A stretch of DNA of 64,000 nt from UASB124 sp964446935 (GCA_964446935.1 CAYUQI010000004.1:4633-68632); one strand, 5' to 3'. Positions 36,479 through 46,657 are shown, counted from the first letter of the stretch. Numbers and translations: made by a program. Notes: generated by a model not told the origin, from the letters alone.

Positions 36479-36603
36479 ATATTCCTCCTAAAGGATTTAT
36501 GTACTCTAAAACCACATGAAAGTAGTTTGCGCCAAAATGTTAATTTGTCAATCGGTTTGTCGCTCGGTACACTCAATCTTGTTTGCATGATTGGAGTTTT
36601 TTT

Positions 36604-36918
36604 ATGCGTAATACCATCTTTTTATATGTTGTTTGTCAATCGGAAGCACAGGCGTGCACAATAGGCCACGTTCTCTTGGAAAAACATTTGGCTGCTTGTA
36701 TTAATAGGTTTCCCATAGCCAGTTCATATTGGTGGCAAGGGACTATTGTGCAGGATCAGGAATTCGTTTTGCTTATAAAAACTATTGAAACCCATTACGA
36801 GCTTGTTGTAAAAGAAATTGAGCAGCTTCATTCGTATCAAGTGCCGTGCATAGCAAAAATAAATGTTCAAGTGAACGAAAGCTTTGGACAATGGCTTGAA
36901 AATGAGTGTAAGTCATAA
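36604..36918 (+). CDS. cutA: Divalent-cation tolerance protein CutA1
   Basis: CutA1 is a trimeric ferredoxin-fold protein, linked in some bacteria to copper tolerance. Family features are IGHVLLEKHLAACINRFP, SSYWWQGTIVQDQEFVLLIKT and LHSYQVPCIAKINV. I choose ATG 36604 (104 residues); the frame is open to 36583, but the extra residues are not family-like. Confidence 0.93.
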   Translation: MRNTIFLYVVCQSEAQACTIGHVLLEKHLAACINRFPIASSYWWQGTIVQDQEFVLLIKTIETHYELVVKEIEQLHSYQVPCIAKINVQVNESFGQWLENECKS

Positions 36919-36999
36919 CAACTTTACTTTTTGATTCAGAACTGACTAAGCTACGCATAAATAACAAAAAAGGGTTGCCCAGAAGATTGGAGAGATTCC

Positions 37000-38361
37000 A
37001 TGAAAAAAATATCGTTACTATCATGTGGGTTATTGGCATTGTTCTTAAGTGCACATACATTTGATCTACCAATGCTGTATCGCGCACCAATGTTTCAGAC
37101 AGATCCTTCCCCTAAGATCAAAAAATGGACAACATCATTAGCGGTACAAGTTGGTTCTGGTGACACACGTAAATCCTTTAATGTCCATGAAGATAAAACG
37201 TCATTATTTAATGCTCATGGAGCATTTGATATTGTTCGTTTGGGAACCGGGATTGAAGACATAACATCCAAACCTGTGACCAATGCCTATTGGGGTGCTG
37301 GTGGACATTTTGCCGATCTTACTGGTCTTGGGGCCAATGATGGCAAAGTTGAAGTAGGGGGACATTTTAGAACAACTGAGTGGGACTTCATCCTTCAACA
37401 GAATCTTTTTTGGGGGTTTTATGTTCATGCTTTCTTGCCTTACAAGGATGTAAAAATTGATCAGATTGGAACAAGGAACCTTGGCGCTGCAAATGTAAAA
37501 GGTGTTAATATTACCAATTTTATGAACAATGATCTTCCGGCCATTTTGAAAGAAAATGGTTTTACATCAAAATCTTTTTATGATCGATTTAAAAAATCAG
37601 ATTGTGGAGACCTTGTTCTTTCGGTTGGCTGGCAGGATTACAAAGATTATATGAAGGGTTTGGTAACTGCTATGGGTGGCGTTGCTCAGGCAAGTGTCAT
37701 TGTTCCAACAGCATCCGATCAAGACATTAATCAGATTTTTTCTATTCCTTTGGGATATTACGGTTCTGTTGGTTTTATTGGACGGGGTTCTGCCGAATTA
37801 ACACTCTGGAATATTCTTACTATTGGTGCTCAAATTGGTGGTATTGTTTTTTTAGAAGATGACAGAGATTTTCGATTGAAAACTGACAAAGATCAGAATG
37901 GATGGCTGATATTACAGAAAGCTCATGGACGACTTGATTTGGGGAGTGTCTGGGATATTGGAGGATATGCAAAATTCGACAAAATTGTACGTGGGTTTTC
38001 GGTTGCCATTGGGTATTCATTTACCAAGCAAGAGGAAACGCGTATTCATGTTAAGGATGATAATTATTTAAAAACAGTTATCCAGAACGCTAATCCACCA
38101 GAAAAACCATGGGATGCGTATTATACCCAAAATGTTGTCTTAGTATCTCAAGATGATTATGCCAATTCTGATTCCAGGTTGGTAGGGTGGGAGACCCAAA
38201 CCCTTCACTTTGTTGCTGAATATGATGCCAGTATTCACCTCAAGAAGTGGTGGGGACCGTTCATTAGAGTTCAGTATAGCTACCCAATTTATGGGAAATA
38301 CAGCTGGGCTAGTGATTTTGTTGCCGGTAAGCTTGGTATAAGCGCGACCTGGAATTTCTAG
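37000..38361 (+). CDS. Probable outer-membrane beta-barrel protein
   Basis: This is a 453-residue protein with a signal peptide (residues 1-20) and many alternating amphipathic strands ending in aromatic residues. The C-terminal residues GISATWNF end in Phe, as expected for BAM substrates. I recognise no porin family. It resembles the 555-2326 protein in general architecture, not clearly in sequence. GGAGAG precedes the ATG. Confidence 0.75.
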   Translation: MKKISLLSCGLLALFLSAHTFDLPMLYRAPMFQTDPSPKIKKWTTSLAVQVGSGDTRKSFNVHEDKTSLFNAHGAFDIVRLGTGIEDITSKPVTNAYWGAGGHFADLTGLGANDGKVEVGGHFRTTEWDFILQQNLFWGFYVHAFLPYKDVKIDQIGTRNLGAANVKGVNITNFMNNDLPAILKENGFTSKSFYDRFKKSDCGDLVLSVGWQDYKDYMKGLVTAMGGVAQASVIVPTASDQDINQIFSIPLGYYGSVGFIGRGSAELTLWNILTIGAQIGGIVFLEDDRDFRLKTDKDQNGWLILQKAHGRLDLGSVWDIGGYAKFDKIVRGFSVAIGYSFTKQEETRIHVKDDNYLKTVIQNANPPEKPWDAYYTQNVVLVSQDDYANSDSRLVGWETQTLHFVAEYDASIHLKKWWGPFIRVQYSYPIYGKYSWASDFVAGKLGISATWNF

Positions 38362-38475
38362 TTTCCATCCTTAGGCATCGCCAATTTTTCAATACCTGCT
38401 ATAATAGGGCTTAGTCGATTAATGCATGGTATTCATGTATTATAATACTTGTTTATATAAAATTGATGCACATTC

Positions 38476-38541
38476 TGTCATCCTGAACTTGTTTCAGGAT
38501 CCACCTAATCCAATGGACCCTGAAATAATTTCAGGGTGACA
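38476..38541. repeat. Two-hairpin TGTCAT palindromic repeat, fullest copy
   Basis: The element starts TGTCA and ends TGACA. Hairpin 1 is ATCCTGAA (38480-38487) with TTCAGGAT (38493-38500). Hairpin 2 is ACCCTGAAA (38517-38525) with TTTCAGGGT (38529-38537). Shorter relatives lie at 22250-22300 and 7198-7224, and a fragment (AGGATGACA) follows at about 38580. It fills the space before argS. Confidence 0.8.
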
Positions 38542-38602
38542 AAAGAGGTCTTACCATGTTGGGCTTAGTTGAGAAGCTTAGGATGACAAATTAGGGTTGC
38601 TT

Positions 38603-40303
38603 ATGAATCTTATTATTCGTTTAAAACAACGTATTGTTGATCATACAAAAAAACTGTTTGCTGTTGACGATCAGAACCTGTTGCATTTGGAATTTAAAAT
38701 TAATGCAGATCGTGAGAATGATTTTGGTGATCTTAGTTGTAATGTTGCCATGATTATTGCCAAAGGACTTGGTAAATCACCACGCGATGTTGCGACTGCT
38801 TTGATACAAGTGTTGCAGAATGATAAAGAATGCCAAGCATTGGTAACATCAGTTGTTATTGCGGGGCCCGGGTTTATTAATATTACATTGACCAAACCGG
38901 CTTGGCGTCAACTCATTCATGAACTGTATATGCAAAAAGCAGATTTCTTTAAGCTTGATGCATCGGTTAAGAAAAGTAAGTATCTCATTGAGTTTGTGAG
39001 TGCCAACCCAACGGGACCTTTGCATCTTGGCCACGGACGAGGTGGCATCATTGGTGATGTGCTTGCACGAGTGTTGACCTTCTTAGGGCATAGCGTGAGC
39101 AAGGAGTTTTATATTAATGATGCTGGCAATCAGATTAAGTTGTTGGGACAATCATTAAAAGCACGTTGTTTGCAACAATTGGGTACAGCAGCTGAGATTC
39201 CAGAAGGTGGATATGCTGGCGATTATGTTGCTGATTTGGCGGCTGATTGTGTTGCTACTCATGGGAAAAGCGTTATAGAAAAAAGTGATCAATTTTTTCA
39301 ATTGTATGCCAAAGAGAACTTGTTAAATTTGATCAAGGCTACCTTACAAAGCTATGGTATTACCTTTGATCGTTGGTATTCCGAAAAGACGCTTCATGAC
39401 AGTGGAGCTATTGAAAAGGTTCTGATTGAGCTTGAACAGAAGGGCTTAGCATATACAAAAGACGGAGCGTTGTGGTTTAGTTCGACGACATTTGGCGACG
39501 ACAAAGACCGAGTGATACGCAAAAGTGATGGCGAACTTACCTATATTGCAGCCGATATTGCCTATCATAAAGATAAATTTGATCGTGGCTATGATCAGCT
39601 CATTGATGTTTTGGGGCATGATCATCACGGCTATGTTAAACGGCTTAAGGCAACCATGCAGGCCCTGGGGTATCAAGCTGACAACCTTGATGTTATTTTG
39701 TATCAACTGGTTAACATCAAAGCTGGTGGCGAAATGGTCAAGATGTCAAAACGTGCTGGTACGTTTACCAAATTGAGTGATGTTATTGAGGCTGTTGGCA
39801 CTGACGTTGCCCGTTTTTTTTATTTAAATCGCAAAAACGATGCCCCGCTTGATTTTGATTTGGATGTAGCACTCAAGAAAACCGAAGAAAATCCGGTGTA
39901 TTACATTCAATATGCGTATGTTCGTATTAACAGTTTATTTACTAAGGCAGAACAAGAAGGTTTTGGGCCGTGGGTCAAAGAGCTGCGTGCTGGTGCTTTG
40001 CCATCTGAATGGTTTGACGAAATGATGACGCATGTTACGGTTGACGAACAAGCTCTCATTAAAAAAATTATTTCATTGCGTGATATTTTGCATACGGTTG
40101 CGACGTCCTATCAAACGCACTTGGTGTCATATTGCGCTCTTGAATTAGCACAAAAATTGCACTTATATTATACGCATCATAAGGTAGTTGATACGGCGCA
40201 GCAAATACAGAGCAAAACACGGTTGTTGATGGTGTACACGGTACATCAAACATTGGGAACGTTGTTGGATTTACTTGGTGTAACTAAACCAGAAAAGATG
40301 TAA
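38603..40303 (+). CDS. argS: Arginyl-tRNA synthetase
   Basis: ArgS charges tRNA-Arg. The N-terminal additional domain (about 1-115) is followed by SANPTGPLHLGHGRG with the HIGH motif, a KMSKR signature (MVKMSKRAGTF), and a DALR anticodon-binding domain at the C-terminus. The 566-residue length is normal. ATG 38603 is preferred over TTG 38597. lepA follows after six bases, so the two are co-transcribed. Confidence 0.96.
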   Translation: MNLIIRLKQRIVDHTKKLFAVDDQNLLHLEFKINADRENDFGDLSCNVAMIIAKGLGKSPRDVATALIQVLQNDKECQALVTSVVIAGPGFINITLTKPAWRQLIHELYMQKADFFKLDASVKKSKYLIEFVSANPTGPLHLGHGRGGIIGDVLARVLTFLGHSVSKEFYINDAGNQIKLLGQSLKARCLQQLGTAAEIPEGGYAGDYVADLAADCVATHGKSVIEKSDQFFQLYAKENLLNLIKATLQSYGITFDRWYSEKTLHDSGAIEKVLIELEQKGLAYTKDGALWFSSTTFGDDKDRVIRKSDGELTYIAADIAYHKDKFDRGYDQLIDVLGHDHHGYVKRLKATMQALGYQADNLDVILYQLVNIKAGGEMVKMSKRAGTFTKLSDVIEAVGTDVARFFYLNRKNDAPLDFDLDVALKKTEENPVYYIQYAYVRINSLFTKAEQEGFGPWVKELRAGALPSEWFDEMMTHVTVDEQALIKKIISLRDILHTVATSYQTHLVSYCALELAQKLHLYYTHHKVVDTAQQIQSKTRLLMVYTVHQTLGTLLDLLGVTKPEKM

Positions 40304-40309
40304 AGAACC

Positions 40310-42139
40310 ATGAATATAAATCAGATAGAAGATTTTAATATTAAAGATTTTCCGCTTGAACACATTCGTAACTTTTCTATTATTGCGCACATTGACCATG
40401 GTAAGTCAACATTGGCCGATCGGCTTTTAGAACTTGCAGGTACGATTAGTACACGGCATAAGCAGGATCAAGTACTTGATAAGCTGCAAGTGGAACGTGA
40501 ACGTGGTATTACAGTCAAAGCGCAAACAGCGTCTTTGTTTTATGAATATAATGGAATTATCTATCTTCTTAATTTGATTGATACTCCAGGGCACGTTGAT
40601 TTTTCATATGAAGTATCACGTTCCTTGTATGCATGTCAGGGGGCAGTGTTATTGGTTGATGCAGTGCAAGGTGTGCAAGCGCAAACAATGGCTAATTTCT
40701 TCTTGGCCTTTGATCAAGATTTGGTGATCATCCCTGCTATTAATAAAATTGATATGACCAATGCGGATCCTGATCGTGTTGCCAAAGAAATGGAAAAAGC
40801 ATTTGATATTAAAAAACATGAAACATTACTTATTTCGGCAAAAGTTGGGCTGGGTATCGATAAACTGTTTGAGGCTATTATTACCCGTATCAAATCGCCA
40901 CAAGGTTCTATAGATAAACCATTTAAAGGATTATTGTTTGATTCCTGGTTTGATGAATATCGTGGTGTTATTTGTTTGATTGAAGTCATTGATGGCTCTA
41001 TCAAAAAAGGTGACAAGGTAACAGCGGCGCATACCGGACAAAGTTATGAGGTTCTTGATATTGGTCTTATGTATCCAGAGCCTTTGACGACTGATGCATT
41101 GTATACGGGGCAAGTTGGTTTCCTCATTACCGGTATGAAGACGGTTAAAGAAGCGCGTGTTGGCGATACCTTTTTTCACACCAAAGAACCGGTGACTCCT
41201 TTGCCTGGTTTCAAACCAGCCAAGTCGATGGTTTTTGCTGGCATTTACCCACTTGATACTTCTGAATTTGACACGGTGCGTGACGCAATTGAAAAGCTAA
41301 CGCTCAATGATCCAAGTGTACACATAGAAAAAGAAAGCTCCGCGGCCCTTGGCATTGGATTTCGATGTGGCTTCTTGGGGCTGTTGCATATGGATGTGTT
41401 CAAGCAGCGTCTTGAGCAGGAATATAATGTATCGATTATTGTTACCTCTCCAACGGTTCTTTATAAAGTATTATTGACCAATGGCGAAGAAGTATCGGTT
41501 GAAAATCCGGCATTTTTTCCTGATCAGGTGACTATCGATCAGGTTTTTGAACCGATTGTTAATGCAACGATTATTACCCCAAAAGAATATCTTGGTTCTA
41601 TTATGACGTTGTGCCAAGAACGACGCGGTGAACAAAAGGATATGACCTACATTGACGAAAATCGTATTGTGTTACGTTATAAGTTGCCACTCAACGAAAT
41701 AATTACTGATTTTTATGATAAATTAAAATCATTGAGTGCTGGATATGCAAGTTTTGACTATGAACAAGCAGGCTTTGAGCCATCTGATTTGGTGAAGATG
41801 AATATCCTCCTCAATGGCAAAGCCGTTGATGCGTTGTCGGTTATTGTGCATCGCGAGAAAGCCTTTTATATTGGTCGCCAACTGACGCAAAAGTTGCGTG
41901 AAGTTATTCACCGACAAATGTTTGAGGTTGCTATTCAAGCAGCCATTGGTGCTAAAGTGATTGCACGCGAATCGGTGTCTGCAATGCGAAAAAATGTTAC
42001 CGCCAAATGTTATGGGGGTGATATTACACGAAAAAGAAAATTGTTAGAAAAACAGAAGGAAGGTAAGAAGAAGATGAAGCAGGTTGGCAGCGTTGAACTG
42101 CCACATGAAGCCTTCCTCACCATTCTCAAGCATGAATGA
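40310..42139 (+). CDS. lepA: Elongation factor 4
   Basis: LepA is a ribosome-binding GTPase that affects initiation or back-translocation. GTPase motifs are AHIDHGKSTL, DTPGHVDF and NKID. The LepA-specific C-terminal domain ends with VTAKCYGGDITRKRKLLEKQ. Length is 609 residues. It belongs to the argS-lepA-hspR-like-htpX run on one strand with short spacing. Confidence 0.98.
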   Translation: MNINQIEDFNIKDFPLEHIRNFSIIAHIDHGKSTLADRLLELAGTISTRHKQDQVLDKLQVERERGITVKAQTASLFYEYNGIIYLLNLIDTPGHVDFSYEVSRSLYACQGAVLLVDAVQGVQAQTMANFFLAFDQDLVIIPAINKIDMTNADPDRVAKEMEKAFDIKKHETLLISAKVGLGIDKLFEAIITRIKSPQGSIDKPFKGLLFDSWFDEYRGVICLIEVIDGSIKKGDKVTAAHTGQSYEVLDIGLMYPEPLTTDALYTGQVGFLITGMKTVKEARVGDTFFHTKEPVTPLPGFKPAKSMVFAGIYPLDTSEFDTVRDAIEKLTLNDPSVHIEKESSAALGIGFRCGFLGLLHMDVFKQRLEQEYNVSIIVTSPTVLYKVLLTNGEEVSVENPAFFPDQVTIDQVFEPIVNATIITPKEYLGSIMTLCQERRGEQKDMTYIDENRIVLRYKLPLNEIITDFYDKLKSLSAGYASFDYEQAGFEPSDLVKMNILLNGKAVDALSVIVHREKAFYIGRQLTQKLREVIHRQMFEVAIQAAIGAKVIARESVSAMRKNVTAKCYGGDITRKRKLLEKQKEGKKKMKQVGSVELPHEAFLTILKHE

Positions 42140-42154
42140 GGTAAGGAGCAGGGT

Positions 42155-42715
42155 ATGAGACGTAGAAAAGGTTTTTATTCCATTTCTGTTGTTGCGAAAA
42201 TGTTTTCGGTTCACCAACAGACCGTTCGTATGTATGAAAAGCAAGGGCTTATATCACCAAAGCGGTCGGAGGGTAATACACGTCTTTTTTCAGAAGAAGA
42301 CGTTGATCGCCTTGAAGAGGTTATTTATTTAACGCACAAAGTAGGCGTTAATCTTGCAGGTGTTGAGATCATTTTAAAGCTTCAAAAAAAGATCAGACGT
42401 ATGCAGGAAGAGATGAATAAAATGTTTCAATCAACTGAGGGTGAGTTGGAACGTGAAAGCCTCAAAATTAAAAGTGACTTGAAGAACAGGGCAGAGCGTT
42501 TGGCACAGATTCGGCAAGAAAATATGCATAAAAAACATGAGAATTTGATTGAAATTGAGGCTCCATCGGTTGACGAAATGACAAAAAGGCCGCATTCTAA
42601 AAAGAAAGGCGAAAAGCCTGAATCTAAAACAAAATCGGTTAAATTATTAGCAAAACCTTCAGAAGAAGAACCAGAAGAATTTATTGATGATATTGAGATA
42701 GACTATGATAAGTGA
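42155..42715 (+). CDS. MerR-type regulator resembling HspR
   Basis: The N-terminal winged helix (YSISVVAKMFSVHQQTVRMY, EKQGLISPKRS, NTRLFSEEDVDRL) and the following VGVNLAGVEIIL are typical of HspR, the repressor of dnaK-type heat-shock genes. A coiled coil follows (about 70-115), then a Lys- and Glu-rich tail. It lacks metal-binding Cys. The stop overlaps a GTG in the htpX frame, and htpX encodes a stress protease, so autoregulation of this cluster is plausible. I see no clear HAIR-type operator upstream. Confidence 0.85.
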   Translation: MRRRKGFYSISVVAKMFSVHQQTVRMYEKQGLISPKRSEGNTRLFSEEDVDRLEEVIYLTHKVGVNLAGVEIILKLQKKIRRMQEEMNKMFQSTEGELERESLKIKSDLKNRAERLAQIRQENMHKKHENLIEIEAPSVDEMTKRPHSKKKGEKPESKTKSVKLLAKPSEEEPEEFIDDIEIDYDK

Positions 42716-42723
42716 GGTGTTCC

Positions 42724-43593
42724 ATGTTTCTCAATCAACTTAAAACAGTGTTGTTACTTGGTTCGTTGAGTGGCCTTTTCTTTCTGCTGGGCTATTGGCT
42801 TGGTGGATCTCAGGGAATTGTTTTCGCATTCATTATATCTATGTTGATGAATTTTTTTGCTTATTTTTTTTCAGACAAAATGGTGCTTGCTATGTATGGG
42901 GCGCAGCCACTTGATAAAGATAAATATGGTCATATTTATGAGATGGTTGAGGAACTTTGTTATCAAGCTCAAATACCAATGCCAAAATTGTGGTACATAG
43001 CGACTCCTATGGCCAATGCTTTTGCTACGGGGCGCAATCCACAACATGCCTCTGTGGCTGTGACACAAGGTATTCTTGATATTTTAAATCACAATGAACT
43101 GCGCGGTGTTTTGTCGCATGAACTTGGTCACGTTAAAAATCGTGACATTTTGATTTCGACCGTTGCGGCAACTATCGCAACTGCTATTGGGCATATTGCT
43201 TACATGTTGCAATGGGCTGTGTTGCTCGGAGGTACTCGCAGTGAAGATGGTGATCGTTCCAGTGGGCTCGGAGCCATATTTGTTGCCATCTTTATGCCGA
43301 TCGCTGCAACATTGTTGCAACTTGCTATTTCTCGTTCACGTGAATATTTAGCTGATGAAACGGGTGCGCGTATGTGTCATGATCCATTAGCGCTGGCGTC
43401 AGCATTAGAAAAACTTCACAAAGGTGTCGAAACACAACATCTTCATGCTGAGTCTGCTGGACAAACAGCAACAGCAAGTCTTTTTATTGTCTATCCATTT
43501 TCTCTTGAAGGTGTGATGACGCTTTTTTCTACCCACCCTCCGATGCAAAAACGTATTGAGCGTTTGCAGAAAATGGTGATTGATCGTCGTTGA
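42724..43593 (+). CDS. htpX: Zinc metalloprotease HtpX
   Basis: HtpX is an inner-membrane protease that degrades misfolded membrane proteins. Two N-terminal membrane segments precede the active site H132-E-L-G-H136 (LSHELGHVKNRD), and the third ligand is in SREYLADETGA. Length is 289 residues. I choose ATG 42724, preceded by GAGGTG, over the GTG at 42712. It forms a stress-response pair with the upstream HspR-like gene. Confidence 0.95.
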   Translation: MFLNQLKTVLLLGSLSGLFFLLGYWLGGSQGIVFAFIISMLMNFFAYFFSDKMVLAMYGAQPLDKDKYGHIYEMVEELCYQAQIPMPKLWYIATPMANAFATGRNPQHASVAVTQGILDILNHNELRGVLSHELGHVKNRDILISTVAATIATAIGHIAYMLQWAVLLGGTRSEDGDRSSGLGAIFVAIFMPIAATLLQLAISRSREYLADETGARMCHDPLALASALEKLHKGVETQHLHAESAGQTATASLFIVYPFSLEGVMTLFSTHPPMQKRIERLQKMVIDRR

Positions 43594-43641
43594 TTGTTTC
43601 TAATGTTAAAAAGCTTTTTTTAATTTCTAAAAATCTGGTTA

Positions 43642-45603
43642 TTAATCCGTTCGTGGTGAGGAGCCTACAAGGCGTTTCGAACCATGAACGGGGCTATTGA
43701 TAATTTTATCGGAATGAATTGGCATTATCATATATTTCCCTGCCATGGTATCCCATGTAACAAAGATCGTATGTTCATCAATCAATGATGAATCAATAAT
43801 AAACGAGATATCAATGACACAATTATATTTATTCATGGCATTGATAGTGTACATGCCAATCGAACATGGTCGATTGCTACCAATCTCATATGGTTGTTGT
43901 GACCATACATATGCTTTTTGTTCTGGTGACCATGCTAAGGGGTAATACGAATAATGCATCCACCAACCGCAATGATCAGGGTCCTGCGAAATGAGACGAT
44001 ACCCTCCTTCAATCGGAATAACGTTGCTTGCAACTCCTTGTATGCGGTTGTCTCCTTTGCATCCCATCATGCCGTGTTCAGCCAACGTAGCAAATGGTTC
44101 TTGCATTACACTGAGTGTGAGGTTGCCAGTGCATGCACGGAAAATACCTTGAATGTCAGATTCATATGGTGTGTTAAGCAATATGACACGGTTAATTCCC
44201 TGTAATGAATGATGTTTGAAAAATTCATCAAAGCGTTGTTGGTGTACAACATTATTGTGCGCCTCATGGCGGAGGACGGCTCGATTGTTGATCAATCCTT
44301 GCACCATGACATAGATCATAAGAAGTGTTGTTACCGTAACTAAGATGCGTGCTTTCATTCGTGTTGTGTATTGTACAAGTATGCATCCGTAGAGAAGCAT
44401 AAAAATAAGAAGAGGGTAAGCAAGATGAAAATAACGAGGGTTTGGGTATGCAACAATCCCTGGCCATAGTACTGATGTTACGGTAAACATCAAAAATAAT
44501 AAAATCTTTCGATTGTTACGATAGGCGTACCACAAAAAATAGCCTACAAAACAAAGAATAATGATAGTCAGTAATGTATGAGTAATTGTTGATGGTGTGA
44601 TGGTTGTAAACGGCTCAACCCATCCTTTCAAGGTGCCCCAATAGTTGGTGATATGCATTGTAATATGAGACAAAAAGCCTTCCTGGTGCATTGGTAGGCT
44701 TGGTAATGAAGGAATGACAGACGCGGGTGTTTGAGCTACTGGAACAACTGCGGTTGCTGTAACGGTGGCTGGTTGGTTGACAAAGTATTTGAGCAATGGA
44801 TAGCGCAAGCTGAGATTATATAATGTTCGATGGACGCTCTGTATGCCGAATGCATGTATTTTCAGACAAATGTAGGCACAACTTGCTACAAAAAATATCC
44901 ACGTGCGCGATAACGTTTGTCCTATGCGATACCACCAACCATGATTTGTGCTTGTACAGAAAAGGTAGGTTCCAACAACAAAACAAGCTCCGGTAAATTG
45001 TGCCGACTCTCGTGAAAGAAGTGATAATAAAAATAGTGTGCCAACAAAAAGGTCATAAGGAAGCCGCTGCCATATACGTGTGCGTGGAACACATTGTTTG
45101 AACCACACTAAGAGTACAAGCAACATAAAAAATAATGACAAAATGTTTTGCAAGGTGCTGATCCATGTGAACCAGCCGATATCTGGATACCACGCATACA
45201 CTAATGCTCCAAAGAATGACCATGGTAACGGTAAAAAACAAGAAAAAAGATAGAATAACAATACAGCGCAGAGTGCGTGGAATATGACATTGGTGGCGAA
45301 ATATACAAAGGCATTCAGACCGAATAATTTATAAATGACGGTAAAAATCAAGTGTTGGATGGGGCGTAGAAAACCAGAAAACACATTAGGTGTTGGGACA
45401 TTAAGGTTGGCGGCTGTGGTATAGCTTCGCTCGTCGTCTGAAAAGATTCGTGGAATATCGTTCCATTCATTAACAAGCCCTGAGATAATGCACCCAAGAT
45501 CGTCTGTTTTAAACCAAAACGTGTCAACAGATGTAATGAGTGTCCCACAAACGGTAGCAAAAATGATACCGCCAAGTAATAACTTTTTTGATCTAGCCTT
45601 CAT
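43642..45603 (-). CDS. Multi-pass membrane protein, GT-C glycosyltransferase-like
   Basis: The 653-residue protein has about ten hydrophobic segments in the first 430 residues and a soluble C-terminal part. An Asp pair in an early external loop (FKTDDLG) fits the acidic motif of GT-C mannosyl or arabinosyl transferases. The substrate is unknown. The last 15 residues (VHGSKRLVGSSPRTD) are encoded by a copy of the palindromic repeat found twice between murD and ftsW, so the natural C-terminus was probably replaced or extended by repeat insertion. Confidence 0.75.
   Translation of the reverse strand: MKARSKKLLLGGIIFATVCGTLITSVDTFWFKTDDLGCIISGLVNEWNDIPRIFSDDERSYTTAANLNVPTPNVFSGFLRPIQHLIFTVIYKLFGLNAFVYFATNVIFHALCAVLLFYLFSCFLPLPWSFFGALVYAWYPDIGWFTWISTLQNILSLFFMLLVLLVWFKQCVPRTRIWQRLPYDLFVGTLFLLSLLSRESAQFTGACFVVGTYLFCTSTNHGWWYRIGQTLSRTWIFFVASCAYICLKIHAFGIQSVHRTLYNLSLRYPLLKYFVNQPATVTATAVVPVAQTPASVIPSLPSLPMHQEGFLSHITMHITNYWGTLKGWVEPFTTITPSTITHTLLTIIILCFVGYFLWYAYRNNRKILLFLMFTVTSVLWPGIVAYPNPRYFHLAYPLLIFMLLYGCILVQYTTRMKARILVTVTTLLMIYVMVQGLINNRAVLRHEAHNNVVHQQRFDEFFKHHSLQGINRVILLNTPYESDIQGIFRACTGNLTLSVMQEPFATLAEHGMMGCKGDNRIQGVASNVIPIEGGYRLISQDPDHCGWWMHYSYYPLAWSPEQKAYVWSQQPYEIGSNRPCSIGMYTINAMNKYNCVIDISFIIDSSLIDEHTIFVTWDTMAGKYMIMPIHSDKIINSPVHGSKRLVGSSPRTD
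43647..43691. repeat. 45-bp palindromic repeat, copy inside a gene's 3' end
   Basis: It starts CCGTTCGTGGTGAGGAGCC and ends TCGAACCATGAACGG, with imperfect inverted ends. It matches 59772-59816 over nearly its whole length. It encodes the C-terminal residues of the membrane protein read on the minus strand. Confidence 0.88.
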
Positions 45604-45769
45604 TATTATTCTCCGTAGTAAATGATAAATGGTGTGTATTTGTCTAGTGTACCGTTAACGTATGGTAAAAAATAGTGTTGGTTACTTGCGAAAATGAATG
45701 TCAAAAAGTAAACTATTGATTCATTGACAATTGTGAACAAAGAAGGTCTCTAGATGTGAAAGGTTCATT

Positions 45770-46557
45770 GTGCAGGTATCTAAATTTATATTTTTGATTG
45801 TATGCGTAGGAACTTGTTTTACGAGGTCCCATGCTGCAGAAGGAAAATGGAAAGTTAAAGAGAATCTACATCAAAAGGAAGAAGAGCAAGAAGCACATCA
45901 ATGGGATTTCTTAAAAAAAAAGTTGTTTAATGCAATAAAATATAATGATGTTGATTATGTTAATGTATTGCTTGAAGAATATGAAGAACTTATGTTTGCA
46001 TCATGTAATGTGAAACTTGATAGTATTATTTCGCCAAAGCTTGGCATGATGCCCTTGCAGTATGCTGCTTTTTTGGGGCGCGTACGTATAGTAAAGATTC
46101 TTTTAGACAAGGGTGCTTTTAGAACATGGAATCGTGAAATTGGTCCCAAACCTTTAGAATGGAATGAGCAAAATCGTTCTAAGCCGTTTGGAAAAACTGC
46201 CTTGCATTATGCATGTCAAATTGTTTCACCAATGCCAACGCTTCAAAGTGAATATGTTCGACGAACTGTTATTATAAGAGAATTAGTGGAGCATGGGGCT
46301 GATGTTAATGTGAGAGATCAGCATGACCGAACCCCGCTTCATTATGCTGCCTTTGGTAATCATCTTCCATTAATGAAAGCTTTATTACAAAATGACAAAA
46401 TTGATGTTGATGTACGAGATGAGCGAGGGTGGACGCCTTTGTTTACTGCTGTGGCACGTGGCAATATTGCATGCGCCAGACTTTTGTTGGATTATTTAGC
46501 TGACATTCGAATTTTGGCGGCTGATGGAGAATCAGTTATTGCGCGAGCAGATCGATG
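45770..46557 (+). CDS. Exported ankyrin-repeat protein, 3' end lost in a gap
   Basis: A signal peptide (about 1-22) is followed by a charged helical stretch and at least four ankyrin repeats: MPLQYAAFLGRVRIVKILLD, KTALHYACQ, RTPLHYAAFGNHLPLMKALL, and WTPLFTAVARGNIACARLLL. Ankyrin repeats bind proteins and are common in secreted effectors of intracellular bacteria. Translation appears to start at GTG 45770. The gene runs into 100 Ns at 46558, so at least 262 residues are seen and the C-terminus is unknown. Confidence 0.85.
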
Positions 46558-46657
46558 NNNNNNNNNNNNNNNNNNNNNNNNNNNNNNNNNNNNNNNNNNN
46601 NNNNNNNNNNNNNNNNNNNNNNNNNNNNNNNNNNNNNNNNNNNNNNNNNNNNNNNNN
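46558..46657. other. 100-N gap without matching flanks
   Basis: Unlike the other two N runs, the sequences on each side are not the same. The true distance is unknown. It hides the 3' ends of two convergent genes. Confidence 0.9.
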
